Shown: positions 33,296 to 45,200, counted from the first letter of the stretch. The stretch is 64,000 bases of DNA from Rhizobium sp. BK418 (GCF_004341105.1 NZ_SLZK01000007.1:350247-414246), one strand, 5' to 3'. The notes: a model not told the origin generated them from the letters alone. Translations and numbers: made by a program.

Positions 33296-33718
33296 ATGAA
33301 AAAGATCACCATTGGTGAAGCCGCCCGTCAGAGCGGCGTCAAGGTGCCGACGATCCGCTATTATGAAGGTATTGGCCTCCTATCCGCGCCAAATCGCAGC
33401 GAGGGCAACCAGCGCTCGTACGAACCATCAGACCTCAATCGCCTCGCCTTCATCCGCCACGCCCGCGAGCTCGGTTTCGAGATCGATGCGATCCGCACCT
33501 TGCTTCAGCTGCAGGACGATCCGCACCAGTCCTGCGCCTCCGCCGACGCCATCGCCAAGGCGCGCCTGATCGAAGTCGAACAGCGTATCCGCAGTCTGAA
33601 TGCGCTCAAGGCGGAACTCGAACAGATGGTGGAGGGGTGCGGCCATGGCCGAGTCGATCAGTGCCGGGTCATCGAGGTGCTCGCCGACCACGGCAAGTGC
33701 GTGCATCCGCATCACTGA
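33296..33718 (+). CDS. MerR family heavy-metal-responsive regulator (ZntR/CadR-like)
   Basis: A 140-residue MerR protein: winged helix (ITIGEAARQSGVKVPTIRYY, 4-23), dimerisation helix, and metal-binding residues Cys80, Cys115, His117, Cys123 and a C-terminal His/Cys cluster (CVHPHH, 135-140). Cys80 and Cys115 align with the ZntR sensor cysteines. It is divergent from zntA and should activate it on excess Zn/Cd/Pb. The His-rich tail resembles CadR-type sensors. Confidence 0.92.
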   Translation: MKKITIGEAARQSGVKVPTIRYYEGIGLLSAPNRSEGNQRSYEPSDLNRLAFIRHARELGFEIDAIRTLLQLQDDPHQSCASADAIAKARLIEVEQRIRSLNALKAELEQMVEGCGHGRVDQCRVIEVLADHGKCVHPHH

Positions 33719-33756
33719 GACTTGCGCCGGATCATCGGCCACGCCAAGAAGGCGCA

Positions 33757-34968
33757 ATGAAGCAGAAAACAATCGCGATCATCGGCGGCGGTCCCGCAGG
33801 TTTGTCGGCCGCCGAAATATTATCGGAGAGCGGTCATGCCGTCGCCGTCTATGACGCGATGCCGACCTTCGCCCGGAAGTTCCTGCTCGCCGGCAAGTCG
33901 GGTCTCAACATCACCCATTCGGAAGACTACGACCGTTTCGCCACCCGCTTCGGCGACGCCAATGTCAGTCTCCGGCAAGCCCTCAACGCCTTCACCCCGG
34001 CCGATATCCGCGCGTGGGCAGCCGGCCTCGGCACGGAAACCTTCGTCGGCTCCTCCGGCAGAGTCTTCCCCAAGGTCATGAAAGCCTCGCCGCTTCTGCG
34101 CGCCTGGCTTTCCCGGCTGGAGCAACACGGCGTCAGCTTCTTCACCCGCCATCGCTGGATCGGCTTTGTTGAGGGCGGGCATAGTTTCGAAACGATCGGC
34201 GGACGCAAGACGATCTCCTGCGATGCCACGCTGCTTGCGCTTGGCGGCGCAAGCTACCCTCGCCTTGGCTCCGATGCGGCCTGGCTGCCGCTGCTTACCG
34301 AACGTGGTATTAAAATCGCTCCATTCCAGCCAGCCAATTGTGGCTTCGACGTCGACTGGAGCGATCCCTTCCGTGAGCGTTTTGCCGGCGAACCGCTGAA
34401 ATCCGTCACGGCAACCTCCTCCGCGGGCACATTTCCCGGCGAATTCGTCATCACCAGGCACGGCATCGAGGGCAGCCTCGTCTATGCGCATGCAGCCGCT
34501 CTGCGCGATCAACTACGTGGCGAAGGCAAGGCGCCTTTGACGCTCGACCTCGCCCCCGGCCGCACGCTCGAACGTCTTTCCCGCGATCTTGCCCGCCAGG
34601 ATGCGAAATCGAGCTTCTCTAACCGTCTGCGCAAAGGCGCAGGCCTCGACGGCGTGAAAGCTGCGCTCCTGCGCGAACTGACGCTGGAGACCGATCGCAA
34701 CGACCCGCAGAAGCTCGCCGCCGCCATCAAGGCTCTGCCGATTCCGCTTCTGCGTCCGCGTCCGATCGCCGAGGCCATCTCGTCTGCCGGCGGCATCGCC
34801 TGGAGCGACATCGACGAACACTACATGCTAAAACATCTGCCCGGCGTCTTTGCAGCCGGAGAGATGCTGAATTGGGAAGCGCCGACAGGCGGTTATCTGC
34901 TCACAGCCTGTTTCGCCACGGGCCGTGCCGCGGCAAAAGGCATCGAAAGTTGGCTCAGCCGAAAATGA
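33757..34968 (+). CDS. HI0933-like FAD-binding flavoprotein
   Basis: A 403-residue NAD(P)/FAD-dependent oxidoreductase of the HI0933/YhiN type (TIGR03862 group). Visible are the FAD dinucleotide motif IAIIGGGPAGLSAAE (6-20), GKSGLNITHSED (about 45-56), the ALGGASYPRLGSDAAW segment and the C-terminal FAD loop GVFAAGEMLNWEAPTGGY. The true start is 33757; upstream codons to 33637 overlap the MerR gene. It follows the MerR gene by 38 bp, possibly co-transcribed. The physiological substrate of the family is unclear. Confidence 0.87.
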   Translation: MKQKTIAIIGGGPAGLSAAEILSESGHAVAVYDAMPTFARKFLLAGKSGLNITHSEDYDRFATRFGDANVSLRQALNAFTPADIRAWAAGLGTETFVGSSGRVFPKVMKASPLLRAWLSRLEQHGVSFFTRHRWIGFVEGGHSFETIGGRKTISCDATLLALGGASYPRLGSDAAWLPLLTERGIKIAPFQPANCGFDVDWSDPFRERFAGEPLKSVTATSSAGTFPGEFVITRHGIEGSLVYAHAAALRDQLRGEGKAPLTLDLAPGRTLERLSRDLARQDAKSSFSNRLRKGAGLDGVKAALLRELTLETDRNDPQKLAAAIKALPIPLLRPRPIAEAISSAGGIAWSDIDEHYMLKHLPGVFAAGEMLNWEAPTGGYLLTACFATGRAAAKGIESWLSRK

Positions 34969-35059
34969 AGGCAGCCGGCGATTATTTCCGGCTTTCGGTT
35001 TTCACTTTTGCCTACGGTCATATTATCGCGATCACGACGTGTGAACCGCAGTGTTTAAC

Positions 35060-35077
35060 TGTCTCAGATATGCGACA
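35060..35077. promoter_or_regulatory. operator-like inverted repeat upstream of the GAF/Fis regulator
   Basis: TGTCTCA-GATA-TGCGACA: the same 7-4-7 layout as the perfect site before the aldehyde dehydrogenase gene (36190-36207), with one mismatch in the left arm. Its position about 107 bp before the regulator gene suggests autoregulation. Confidence 0.6.
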
Positions 35078-35183
35078 CCCATCATCAGGCAAATTCAATC
35101 CATACAATCCGCAGTCCCGCCGGCTGATTGCAAAGCCGCCGCGTTTACATCAGAATATGCGCAAGTTCCGTGGGAGGAGCCTT

Positions 35184-36143
35184 ATGCACGAACAATCCGC
35201 ACATGCGGAGCATGTCTATACGTGCGCCCAGCAAAACTCTGCTGCGGCCAGTTCGCCGATCGTGGCTTCGTGGCGCCGATGCATGACCATGTATCAGCTT
35301 GCGCCGGAAGAAAAACGCGCACCTCTGCGTCTCACGGAGCAGGAATTCCGCCTTGCGCGGGAACAATCAGAACAATTGATGGCGGATGCTCGCGAGGAAC
35401 TCGACCGTCTCTTCATGACCGTCGGCAAGGCCGGCTGCTGCCTGCTTTTAACGGATCGTAACGGCATCGCGCTGGAGCGCCGCGGCGCTGTCGGCAATGA
35501 TAAGGAATTCCAGGATCTCGGTCTCTGGACAGGCTCGGTCTGGACTGAAGCCAGCATCGGCACGAACGGCATCGGCACGGCCCTCGCCGATGAGCGTTCC
35601 GTTGCCGTCTTCCGCGACCAACACTTCTTCTGCTCCAATATCAAGCTGAGCTGCACCACCGCGCCGATCCGCGATCACCGCGGGCTTCTTGCCGCCGCCC
35701 TCGACATTTCCACCTGCCGCGATGATGTCAACGAGATGACGCTCACCATTCTCTCGCAGGCCGTACGGGATGCAGCGATGCGCATCGAGCTCAATCTGTT
35801 CCGTTCTGCGTTTGCCGGCGCCCGCTTCGTCATGGTCCCGGCCGGCGCCAATTCCGCCAACGCCCTGCTGGCCGTTGACCGGCACGATCTCATCCTCGGC
35901 GCCACGCGCGCCGCCCGTCTCGCCCTCAAGTTGGATGACATACGCATCGCCGCCGGGCTTCCTGCCTCCGATGCGCTGCAGGAAGGCCGCGTCTCGCAGG
36001 AAGAGGAAATGGCCGAGGCGGAAAGGGCTGCTCTCCTGCGAGCGCTGTCCCGCACCCATGGCAATGTCTCTCAGGCCGCCACAGCCCTCGGCATCAGCCG
36101 TGCCACGCTTCACCGGAAGATGAAGAAGCTCGACCTGCACTGA
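35184..36143 (+). CDS. GAF/Fis-type regulator (AcoR-like, no AAA+ domain)
   Basis: A 319-residue regulator: N-terminal segment, a GAF domain (about 85-205; LFMTVGKAGCCLLLTDRNG, TEASIGTNGIGTAL) and a Fis-type helix-turn-helix at the C-terminus (LSRTHGNVSQAATALGISRA). Acetoin regulators of the AcoR group normally carry a sigma-54 AAA+ domain between these; none fits here. The start at 35184 follows GGGAGGAG. Twin palindromes before this gene and before the aldehyde dehydrogenase gene suggest it controls both without sigma-54. Confidence 0.85.
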   Translation: MHEQSAHAEHVYTCAQQNSAAASSPIVASWRRCMTMYQLAPEEKRAPLRLTEQEFRLAREQSEQLMADAREELDRLFMTVGKAGCCLLLTDRNGIALERRGAVGNDKEFQDLGLWTGSVWTEASIGTNGIGTALADERSVAVFRDQHFFCSNIKLSCTTAPIRDHRGLLAAALDISTCRDDVNEMTLTILSQAVRDAAMRIELNLFRSAFAGARFVMVPAGANSANALLAVDRHDLILGATRAARLALKLDDIRIAAGLPASDALQEGRVSQEEEMAEAERAALLRALSRTHGNVSQAATALGISRATLHRKMKKLDLH

Positions 36144-36189
36144 GACAGGGCGAGAGGTTCGATCACGATTTCATGGTGGTGCCGAAACC

Positions 36190-36207
36190 TGTCGCAAGTC
36201 TGCGACA
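36190..36207. promoter_or_regulatory. perfect operator palindrome upstream of aldehyde dehydrogenase
   Basis: TGTCGCA-AGTC-TGCGACA, a perfect 7-bp inverted repeat with a 4-nt spacer, 105 bp before the dehydrogenase start. The same pattern occurs before the regulator gene, which makes a shared site for the 35184-36143 product likely. Confidence 0.7.
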
Positions 36208-36311
36208 CTGTGCACTGCGGTATTGGCTAGCGACCCTGTTGCCCCGGGTAAAAGCGGCACAGATTTCTCCCACTGGTTCGATCCGGAACCTGTTCATCAA
36301 GGGAGGATGAC

Positions 36312-37820
<1,509 letters not shown>

Positions 37821-37893
37821 GAGCCATCCAATTGTTCTACTATCAAGTCTCCTCCCTTCGTGGGGAGGAGACATTGTCTTGGAGGAGGCAATC

Positions 37894-38289
37894 ATGGAAC
37901 AGACGGCCAATGGCGAACCACGTGTGCTCGCCACCGATGCAGCGCTCGACCTCATCAGGGAAATCCAGCAGGATTATCCCAAAATCCTCTTCCATCAGTC
38001 CGGCGGCTGCTGCGACGGCTCTTCACCCATGTGTTATCCGACGGACGATTTCATCGTCGGCGATCAGGATGTGAAGCTCGGCGAGATCGGCGGCGTGCCA
38101 GTCTATATCAGCGCCAGCCAGTTCGAGGCCTGGAAACACACGCAGCTCATCATCGATGTCGTGCCCGGCCGCGGCGGCATGTTCTCGCTCGATAATGGCC
38201 GTGAGAAGCGCTTCCTCACCCGTTCGCGCATGTTCGGCGGCGGCGAGGCCTGCGCGATTCCCGATGTCAGGGCACGCGAGACGACCTGA
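37894..38289 (+). CDS. DUF779 domain-containing protein
   Basis: A 131-residue DUF779 protein with the Cys-rich motif HQSGGCCDGSSPMCYP (about 33-48) that could bind metal, and RSRMFGGGEACAIP at the end. Members sit beside aldehyde dehydrogenase genes but have no proven activity. The ATG at 37894 follows GGAGGAGG; an in-frame TTG at 37879 is less likely. It is co-directional with the dehydrogenase, 73 bp downstream. Confidence 0.88.
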   Translation: MEQTANGEPRVLATDAALDLIREIQQDYPKILFHQSGGCCDGSSPMCYPTDDFIVGDQDVKLGEIGGVPVYISASQFEAWKHTQLIIDVVPGRGGMFSLDNGREKRFLTRSRMFGGGEACAIPDVRARETT

Positions 38290-38376
38290 TTAGGAAGCCC
38301 CGTGTAGTATTCCTATATTACCCGCGGCCGCGATCCTTTGTTAAAGTCCATCTGTTGGTTTTTACGGGAGGAAGAC

Positions 38377-38973
38377 ATGCCAGCGAGCAAGATCCTGATG
38401 ATCACAGGCGATTTCACTGAAGATTACGAGACCATGGTGCCGTTCCAGACGCTGCTTGCCTGCGGCTATACGGTCCATGCCGTCTGCCCCGGCAAGACTG
38501 CCGGCCAGACGGTCGCCACCGCCATCCATGATTTCGAGGGCGACCAAACCTATTCGGAAAAGCGCGGTCATAACTTCGCGCTGAACGCCACGTTCGAAAG
38601 CGTGCGCGCCGAAGATTACGATGCGCTCGTCATCCCCGGTGGCCGCGCACCGGAATATCTTCGCCTCAACCCCGATGTCATCAAGACTGTCAGGCATTTC
38701 TTTGATGCCAACAAGCCGGTTGCCGCGATCTGCCACGGGGCCCAGCTTCTGGCCGCCGCCGACGTTCTCAAGGGCCGCACCTGCTCGGCCTATCCCGCCT
38801 GCCGTCCCGAAGTCGAGCTTGCCGGCGGCACCTATGCCGATATCCCGATCAGCGATGCGGTTTCCGATGGCAATCTCGTCACTGCACCGGCCTGGCCAGC
38901 CCATCCTTCGTGGCTGCGCCAGTTCATGACGGTGCTCGATGCGGCAACGGTTCTGGAGACCAATGCCGCCTAA
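38377..38973 (+). CDS. DJ-1/PfpI family protein
   Basis: A 198-residue DJ-1/PfpI superfamily protein. The nucleophile elbow AAICHGAQ gives Cys119-His120, with Glu15 in DFTEDYE as the likely third residue. Family members are glyoxalase III-like, chaperone or peptidase enzymes, so the activity is open. The start at 38377 follows GGGAGGA. It lies after the dehydrogenase/DUF779 pair and may deal with reactive aldehydes (inference). Confidence 0.88.
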   Translation: MPASKILMITGDFTEDYETMVPFQTLLACGYTVHAVCPGKTAGQTVATAIHDFEGDQTYSEKRGHNFALNATFESVRAEDYDALVIPGGRAPEYLRLNPDVIKTVRHFFDANKPVAAICHGAQLLAAADVLKGRTCSAYPACRPEVELAGGTYADIPISDAVSDGNLVTAPAWPAHPSWLRQFMTVLDAATVLETNAA

Positions 38974-39075
38974 AGCATGTCGCGCCAAAGTACGCAGCGG
39001 TTCTGCGATACCGACATGCAAAATCAAAGCCTTAAAGCGTGGCAAACGAATCCGAAGGATCGCGACACGCTTTAA
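38974..39075. repeat. RIME-like rhizobial intergenic element
   Basis: About 100 bp with two nested dyads: GCATGTCG / CGACATGC enclosing a GCAGCGGTTCTGC hairpin, then TTAAAGCGTG / CACGCTTTAA. This layout matches the Rhizobium-specific intergenic mosaic elements that are scattered in rhizobial genomes. It lies between the DJ-1 and ribbon-helix-helix genes and contains no ORF. Confidence 0.7.
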
Positions 39076-39097
39076 ATGGACCGGCGGGAGGAACGTG

Positions 39098-39448
39098 ATG
39101 TGTGAACTGTTCATCAAAGCCGATGCGCGGCTCTGGGAAAGCACCACCCGGTCGCTGCGTATCGATGGCATGGTCACCAGTGTGCGGCTGGAGAATTTCT
39201 TTTGGTCGAAGCTAGAGGAAATTGCCGCCCGCGACGGCATGAACGTGGTCCAGCTGATCACCAAGCTGCACCACGAGTCGATCGATGCCGGCCATGATCT
39301 CGGCAACTTCACCTCGTTCCTCCGCGTCTGCTGCGCCCGCTACCTGGACCTCCAGCTTGCCGGCGACATCCCCGCCGACCTCTCGAGGCCGATTGCCGGC
39401 CTCAATGCGCCGGAAATTCTGGGGCGGGAGAAGCGGAAATATCATTGA
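39098..39448 (+). CDS. ribbon-helix-helix domain protein
   Basis: A 116-residue protein with a central ribbon-helix-helix domain: SVRLENFFWSKLEEIAARDG then MNVVQLITKLHHE, of the RHH_4 type common in Rhizobiales. The start at 39098 is preceded by GGGAGGAA. No metal or enzyme motif is seen. It is probably a DNA-binding regulator with unknown targets. Confidence 0.8.
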   Translation: MCELFIKADARLWESTTRSLRIDGMVTSVRLENFFWSKLEEIAARDGMNVVQLITKLHHESIDAGHDLGNFTSFLRVCCARYLDLQLAGDIPADLSRPIAGLNAPEILGREKRKYH

Positions 39449-39612
39449 TCGCGGATCACACACGGCGTGATGATTTTTAGATAGGCGGAATACCCTTCTG
39501 CGTGAGACAATCGCCCTTAACCGCCTTCAAACCGCCCTGCTCGGTCGGATAGGGCGGAGGGGAGCGGAGGGGGAAGTGGCAACGGTCGTAGCGCGACGGT
39601 ATTTCGTGACCC

Positions 39613-40758
39613 ATGGTGGTCTCGATGACTGACGGTTCCACAATACGCACCTCGGGCGTAGCGGGCCTTGCACGCGAGGAATGGTTTCTCGGCGTCAGTT
39701 TCGCGACCAGCCTGGCTTTCCTCGTTTTCCCGGAGCAAATATTTAGCCGGCTTTCTGAGCCGCTTTGGTTCGCTCTCATTTTTCTGTGGCTCTTTGCCGT
39801 GGTGCTGGGCTCTGCCTTGTCGGTCGTTCGCCACGCCGATCATCTGGGGGAGCAGCTTCAGGAGCCTTACGGAACCCTCATCCTGACCCTTGCCATCACC
39901 TCGATCGAGGTGATGGCGATTTCGGCCGTCATGCTGCATGGAGAAAATAATCCGACACTTGCTCGCGACACATTGTTTGCCGTGGTCATGATCATCCTGA
40001 ATGGCATGGTGGGGCTGTCCCTGCTCTTTGGCGCATGGCGGCGCGAGGATCAGCAGCACAACCTGCACGGTGCCAATGCCTATCTCGGCGTTATCGTTCC
40101 GCTGGCGACCCTGAGCCTGGTCATGCCCACGTTCCTCGCCGGCCCGGACGACCCGCATCCCTCGGCTCCAAGACAGATGTTCCTCGGTGTCGTCTCGATC
40201 GGTCTTTACTGCATCTTTCTGCTGCTGCAGGCCGGACGGCATCATCGCTACTTCGCCGACGACAGCGATCATCATGAAACCCATACCGTCGTCATCAGCC
40301 ACCATCGACCGGTATGGTATCACGCGGTGATGCTGCTGGCCTTCATGGGACCGGTTGCCTTCCTGGTCGAACAGCTTGCAAGGCCGATCGACTACGTAAT
40401 CGAAACCTTGCATGCGCCCGCTGCATTCGGGGGCGTGGTCATGGCGATTCTTGTTGCAACGCCCGAGGCAATCAGCGCCGTGCGCGCCTCCATCGCCGAC
40501 CATCTCCAGCGCGCCATCAATATCTTTCTCGGCTCCGTCTTGTCGACGATCGGTCTGACCGTGCCGGCAATGCTGGCGATCAGCCACCTCTACGGGCATC
40601 CGGTCACGCTCGGCCTTCAGGGGCCAGATCTGGTCATGTTCCTGCTGACGCTCGCCGTCAGCATCATCACCTTCTCAAGCGGCCGCACCAATCTCATGCA
40701 GGGTGCAGTTCACCTGGTGCTGTTCATCGCCTACGTGCTGCTCATTACCCAACAATGA
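39613..40758 (+). CDS. chaA: calcium/proton antiporter (ChaA, CaCA family)
   Basis: A 381-residue membrane protein with about eleven helices and two inverted alpha repeats: GEQLQEPYGTLILTLAITSI EV (about 77-98) and ATPEAISAVRASIADHLQRA (about 285-304), with acidic Glu residues lining the ion path. A His-rich cytoplasmic loop (HHRYFADDSDHHETH) separates the halves. It exports Ca2+ or Na+ in exchange for H+ at the inner membrane. The ATG at 39625 is an alternative start. Confidence 0.85.
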   Translation: MVVSMTDGSTIRTSGVAGLAREEWFLGVSFATSLAFLVFPEQIFSRLSEPLWFALIFLWLFAVVLGSALSVVRHADHLGEQLQEPYGTLILTLAITSIEVMAISAVMLHGENNPTLARDTLFAVVMIILNGMVGLSLLFGAWRREDQQHNLHGANAYLGVIVPLATLSLVMPTFLAGPDDPHPSAPRQMFLGVVSIGLYCIFLLLQAGRHHRYFADDSDHHETHTVVISHHRPVWYHAVMLLAFMGPVAFLVEQLARPIDYVIETLHAPAAFGGVVMAILVATPEAISAVRASIADHLQRAINIFLGSVLSTIGLTVPAMLAISHLYGHPVTLGLQGPDLVMFLLTLAVSIITFSSGRTNLMQGAVHLVLFIAYVLLITQQ

Positions 40759-40995
40759 GCACAACGCCCGTCTCGCCTGCTGGCGGCCATTTCGTCAAAA
40801 GAAGCCGAGGCTTAGCCTTGCCGGTACCAAGCGGCCATGATTTGTTTAGGCGCAGCTAAATTGCTTACCGGAAGCTATTGCAATTTCGAAACATCCCGCG
40901 GCATAGTAGCGCATGCCTGAAGATCCGGCGAACTTTGAGGGGCGCCGCCGAGGCACGCATAAGACCGGGACACGTAAATTGTCGGGGCAACAGGA

Positions 40996-42192
40996 ATGCG
41001 TGAGGGATTGCATCGGGGCCAGCAGATTTTTGTAACCCTCATCGGCATGGCCGCACTCGCCGCCTGCGATGGAAGCAGCAACACCTACGTTCCGCCTCCG
41101 CCACCCGCCGTTCACGTCGCCGAGCCTGTGCAACAGCCCATAACTCTTTATTTCGAGCTGACGGGCAACACCGCCCCACTCAATTCCGTCGATATCGAAG
41201 CGCGTGTCCAGGGCTACCTTCAATCGATCGATTATCAGGACGGCACATCGGTGACGAAGGGCACCAAGCTCTTCGGCATCGAACGCGATACCTACCAGGC
41301 ACAACTCGATCAGGCGAAGGCATCGCTCGCTTCGCAACAGGCCTCTCAGGTCGGGGCCAAGCAGGAATATGACCGCCAGTTGAACCTCCTCAAACAGCAG
41401 GTCACCACGCAGACTGCCGTCGATAGCGCCAAGGCGACGCTCGACGAAGCGAACGCCGCCATCCTCAACGCCCAGGCCAATCTCGAGCTCGCGACGATCA
41501 ATCTCGGCTACACCGAAGTGCTTGCGCCCTTTGACGGTACTGTGACCAACCACCTCGTCGATATCGGTACGCTCGTCGGCGTCTCAGGCCCAACCAAGCT
41601 TGCCAGCATCGTTCAGACAGATCCGATCTATGCCTATTTCAACGTCAGCGAATCCCAGGTGCTGCTGATCAAGGATATGCTGAGGAAGCAGGGACGCACA
41701 TTCAAGCAGACGGACCTTCCGAGCATTCCCGCCGAGCTCGGCCTGCAATCGGAAGAAGGCTATCCACACAAGGGACATCTCGATTACGTCTCGCCCCAGC
41801 TCGATGCATCGACCGGCACCCTGCAGGTGCGGGCTCTGTTCGAAAACAAGGACAAAGCAATGCTGCCAGGCCTCTTCGTGCGCGTGCGCGTGCCCATCGG
41901 CCAGAGCGATAAGGCTTTGCTCGTGCGCGACGATGCGATCGCCACCAACCAGCTCGGCAGCTATCTGCTCGTCCTCGGCAAGGACGATATGGTCGAGCAG
42001 AAACAGGTCAAGACAGGTCAGCGGGAAGGCGCGCTCCGCGTCATAGAATCCGGCATCGATCCGTCGGACCTGGTTGTCGTCCAGGGCATTCAGCAGGCCA
42101 TCCCCGGCAGCAAGGTTGCGCCTCAAAAGATCGACATGAATGTGCAGTCGGCGGAAGCCGGCGCCGATGCGAAGGCCACCACGACGCAATAA
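40996..42192 (+). CDS. RND efflux periplasmic adaptor (AcrA-like lipoprotein)
   Basis: A 398-residue membrane-fusion protein. The signal peptide ends in a lipobox (LAAC, Cys24), so it should be a lipoprotein anchored to the inner membrane. The lipoyl/hairpin section (YQAQLDQAKASLASQQASQV to NLGYTEVLAPFDGTV) and beta-barrel domain follow. It couples the pump encoded 42 bp downstream to an outer-membrane channel not found in the window. Confidence 0.92.
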   Translation: MREGLHRGQQIFVTLIGMAALAACDGSSNTYVPPPPPAVHVAEPVQQPITLYFELTGNTAPLNSVDIEARVQGYLQSIDYQDGTSVTKGTKLFGIERDTYQAQLDQAKASLASQQASQVGAKQEYDRQLNLLKQQVTTQTAVDSAKATLDEANAAILNAQANLELATINLGYTEVLAPFDGTVTNHLVDIGTLVGVSGPTKLASIVQTDPIYAYFNVSESQVLLIKDMLRKQGRTFKQTDLPSIPAELGLQSEEGYPHKGHLDYVSPQLDASTGTLQVRALFENKDKAMLPGLFVRVRVPIGQSDKALLVRDDAIATNQLGSYLLVLGKDDMVEQKQVKTGQREGALRVIESGIDPSDLVVVQGIQQAIPGSKVAPQKIDMNVQSAEAGADAKATTTQ

Positions 42193-42234
42193 AATCCGCC
42201 GCCACGCTTCATCTGAACGTCCAAGGACAACAGC

Positions 42235-45200
42235 ATGATATCGCGCTTTTTCATCGAACGGCCAGTGCTCGCCAATGTTCTGGCATTGGTCTTTGTTCTC
42301 ATCGGCGCGGTGGCTCTCTTCCAACTGCCTGTGGCGCAATATCCGAATGTCGTTCCGCCAACCGTGCAGGTCACGACCCGCTTTCCCGGGGCCAGTGCCA
42401 AAACGCTTGTCGATACGGTCGCCTTGCCGATCGAGCAGCAGGTCAACGGCGTTCAGGACATGCTCTACATGCAGTCGACGAGCGCGAGCGACGGCACCTA
42501 TTCCCTGACCGTGACCTTTGCGATCGGCACGGATCCCGACCAGGCGCAGGTACTGGTACAAAACCGCGTTGCCATCGCCATGTCGTCGTTGCCGCAGGCG
42601 GTGCAGGTTCAGGGCGTGACGACCCAGAAGAAATCGACGGCGATCCTCGGCTTCGTCAGCCTGACCTCGCCCGACAGCCGCTATGACAGCCTGTTCCTCT
42701 CCAACTATGCGGTCATCAATCTGCAGAACGAGCTTGCCCGCCTGCCGGGCGTCGGTAACGTCACGGTGTTCGGCGCCGGCCAATATGCCATGCGCATCTG
42801 GATGGATCCGAACCTGCTGCAGGCCCGCGGGCTGACACCTCAAGATATCGTCAATGTGGTGCAGCAGCAGAGCCAGGAAGTGACGGCCGGCCAGATCGGC
42901 ATTCCGCCAGTCCCGGCGGGACAGACCTTCCAATACACGCTCAATGTCAATGGCCGGCTGAATGATGCCGCCGATTACGAGAACATCATCGTCAAAGTCG
43001 ATGGTTTGGACGGCGGCCGCGTAACGCGAATCCGCGATATCGGCCGTGTCGAGCTGGGCGCGCAAACATACAGCCAGTCCTTCATGCAGAATGGCCGTCC
43101 GGCAGCCGGCATCGGCATTTTCCAGCTACCGGAAGCAAACGCCATCGCGGTGGCCGAGGCAGTCAACGCCAAGATGGCGGAACTGTCGAAGAGCTTTCCG
43201 CAAGGTCTCGAATATCACGTTCCCTTCGATACGACGAAATTTGTCAAAGCGTCGATCAACGAAGTCTACGTTACGCTCATCGAGGCAGGCATCCTCGTTC
43301 TCATCGTCATCCTCGCTTTCCTGCAGGACTGGCGGGCGATGCTCGTGCCGGCGACGACCGTTCCCGTCACCATCATCGGGGCTTTTGCCGCCATGGCGGC
43401 GATGGGCTTTACCGTCAATCTGTCGACGCTGTTTGCGATCGTTCTCGCGATCGGGATCGTCGTCGACGATGCGATCGTCATTGTGGAAGGGGTGGCGCGA
43501 CACATCGAAGCCGGCATGTCTGGTCGCAAGGCTGCCGAAAAAGCGATGGACGAACTGCTCGGCCCGGTGATCGGCATCACGCTGGTGCTGATGGCCGTTT
43601 TCATTCCTGCCGCCTTTCTGCCGGGACTGACCGGCCAGCTTTACCGGCAGTTCGCGCTCGTCATCGCGGCAACGGCACTGATCAGCGCCATCAATGCCGT
43701 CACGCTGAAACCGACACAATGCGCTCTCTGGCTACGAACGCCGGTGCCGCCTGAAAAACGCAACTTCTTCTATCGTAGCTTCAATAGCATCTACGATCGC
43801 TGTGAACGCGGTTACGTCAGGCTGATCAACGCGATGGTCCATCATAGCGTCGTCATGGTCATCCTGGCGCTGGCGCTGATGGGCGTTGCCGTCTGGGGGC
43901 TCAGCCGGGTGCCGACCGCCTTCCTGCCGATCGAGGATCAGGGCTACGTCCTGATCAATGCCCAGCTGCCTGATGGCGCAGCGAAGGAACGCACTGATGC
44001 AGTGTTGGCGCAGGTCGGAAAGATTGCCGAGGAGACGCCTGGTGTCGATCAGGTGCTGACGATCAGCGGCATGTCCGTTCTCGACAACAATGCCAGTCTG
44101 CAGAATGCCGGCGTCGCCTATGTGGTGCTGAAAGACTGGGACGAACGCCTCAAGGAAAAGGGGCAGGATCTGCTTTCCATCTACCAGCATCTGAATGGCG
44201 CCCTCGAAAGCATACTGGTCGCAAAAACCCTGGTCATCGTACCGCCCCCAATCCAGGGCGTTGGTAATGCCAGCGGCTTCACGATGCAGGTGGAACTCAA
44301 GAACGGCGTTTCCGACTACGCTTTGCTGCAGGCTCTCTCCGACACGATCGTGAAAAATGGCGAAGCCCAGTCATCGCTGCAGAGGCTGAGCACGCCGTTC
44401 CGCTCGAACGTTCCGCAGTTCGAAGTCTCCGTCAACCGCATCAAGGCTGAAACGCTGGGCGTTACCGTTGGTCAGGTTTTCTCGGCGCTCTCGGGCTATG
44501 TAGGATCGAGCTATGTAACGCAATTCAACAAGTTCGGCCGCACATTCCAGGTCTATGCACAAGCCTCCTCCGAATTTCGCGTCAGTCCCAACGATATCCG
44601 CAATCTGAAGGTCAAGGCCGGCGATGGCACCATGGTGCCGCTCGGAACCGTCGTCGATGTCACGCCGATGCAGGGCCCCTCGCTGATCAGCCTCTACAAC
44701 CTCTATCCATCGGCAACGATTGTCGGCGGACCGGCCACCGGCTTCAGTTCCGGTCAGGCGCTCGATGTCATGGAGCAGATCGCCAACCACACCTTGCCGC
44801 CCGGCACCGGCTACGAATGGACCGCGCTTTCCTATCAGGAGAAAGCAGTCGGCGGTCAGATCTATTACATTTTCGCCCTCGCCATGCTGCTCGTCTACTT
44901 CGTGCTGGCAGGACAATATGAAAGCTGGATTCTGCCATTTGCGGTGCTGCTCGCCGTGCCGCTCGCTCTCCTCGGCACGGTCGGAGCGCTAATGGCGGCT
45001 GGCGTTGCCAACAACCTCTACACCCAGATCGGCCTGATCCTTCTGATCGCTCTGGCATCGAAGAATGCTATCCTCATCGTCGAATATGCGCGGGAAAAAC
45101 GGGCGGAGGGCATGGAGATACTGGACGCGGCGGTCGAGGCGGCACGCCTGCGCTTCCGTCCGATCCTCATGACATCATTTGCTTTCATTCTAGGGGTGCT

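Noticed and set aside
36218..36245. Possible sigma-54 promoter (TGGC ... TTGC) before the aldehyde dehydrogenase
   Set aside because: The GG-to-GC spacing is 16 instead of 12, and the regulator lacks an AAA+ domain.
39477..39614. Small minus-strand ORF before chaA
   Set aside because: It is a plausible frame of about 45 codons but has no domain and no clear ribosome site.
41584..43065. 493-codon minus-strand ORF
   Set aside because: Antisense to the RND adaptor and pump genes, low-complexity His/Arg-rich product.
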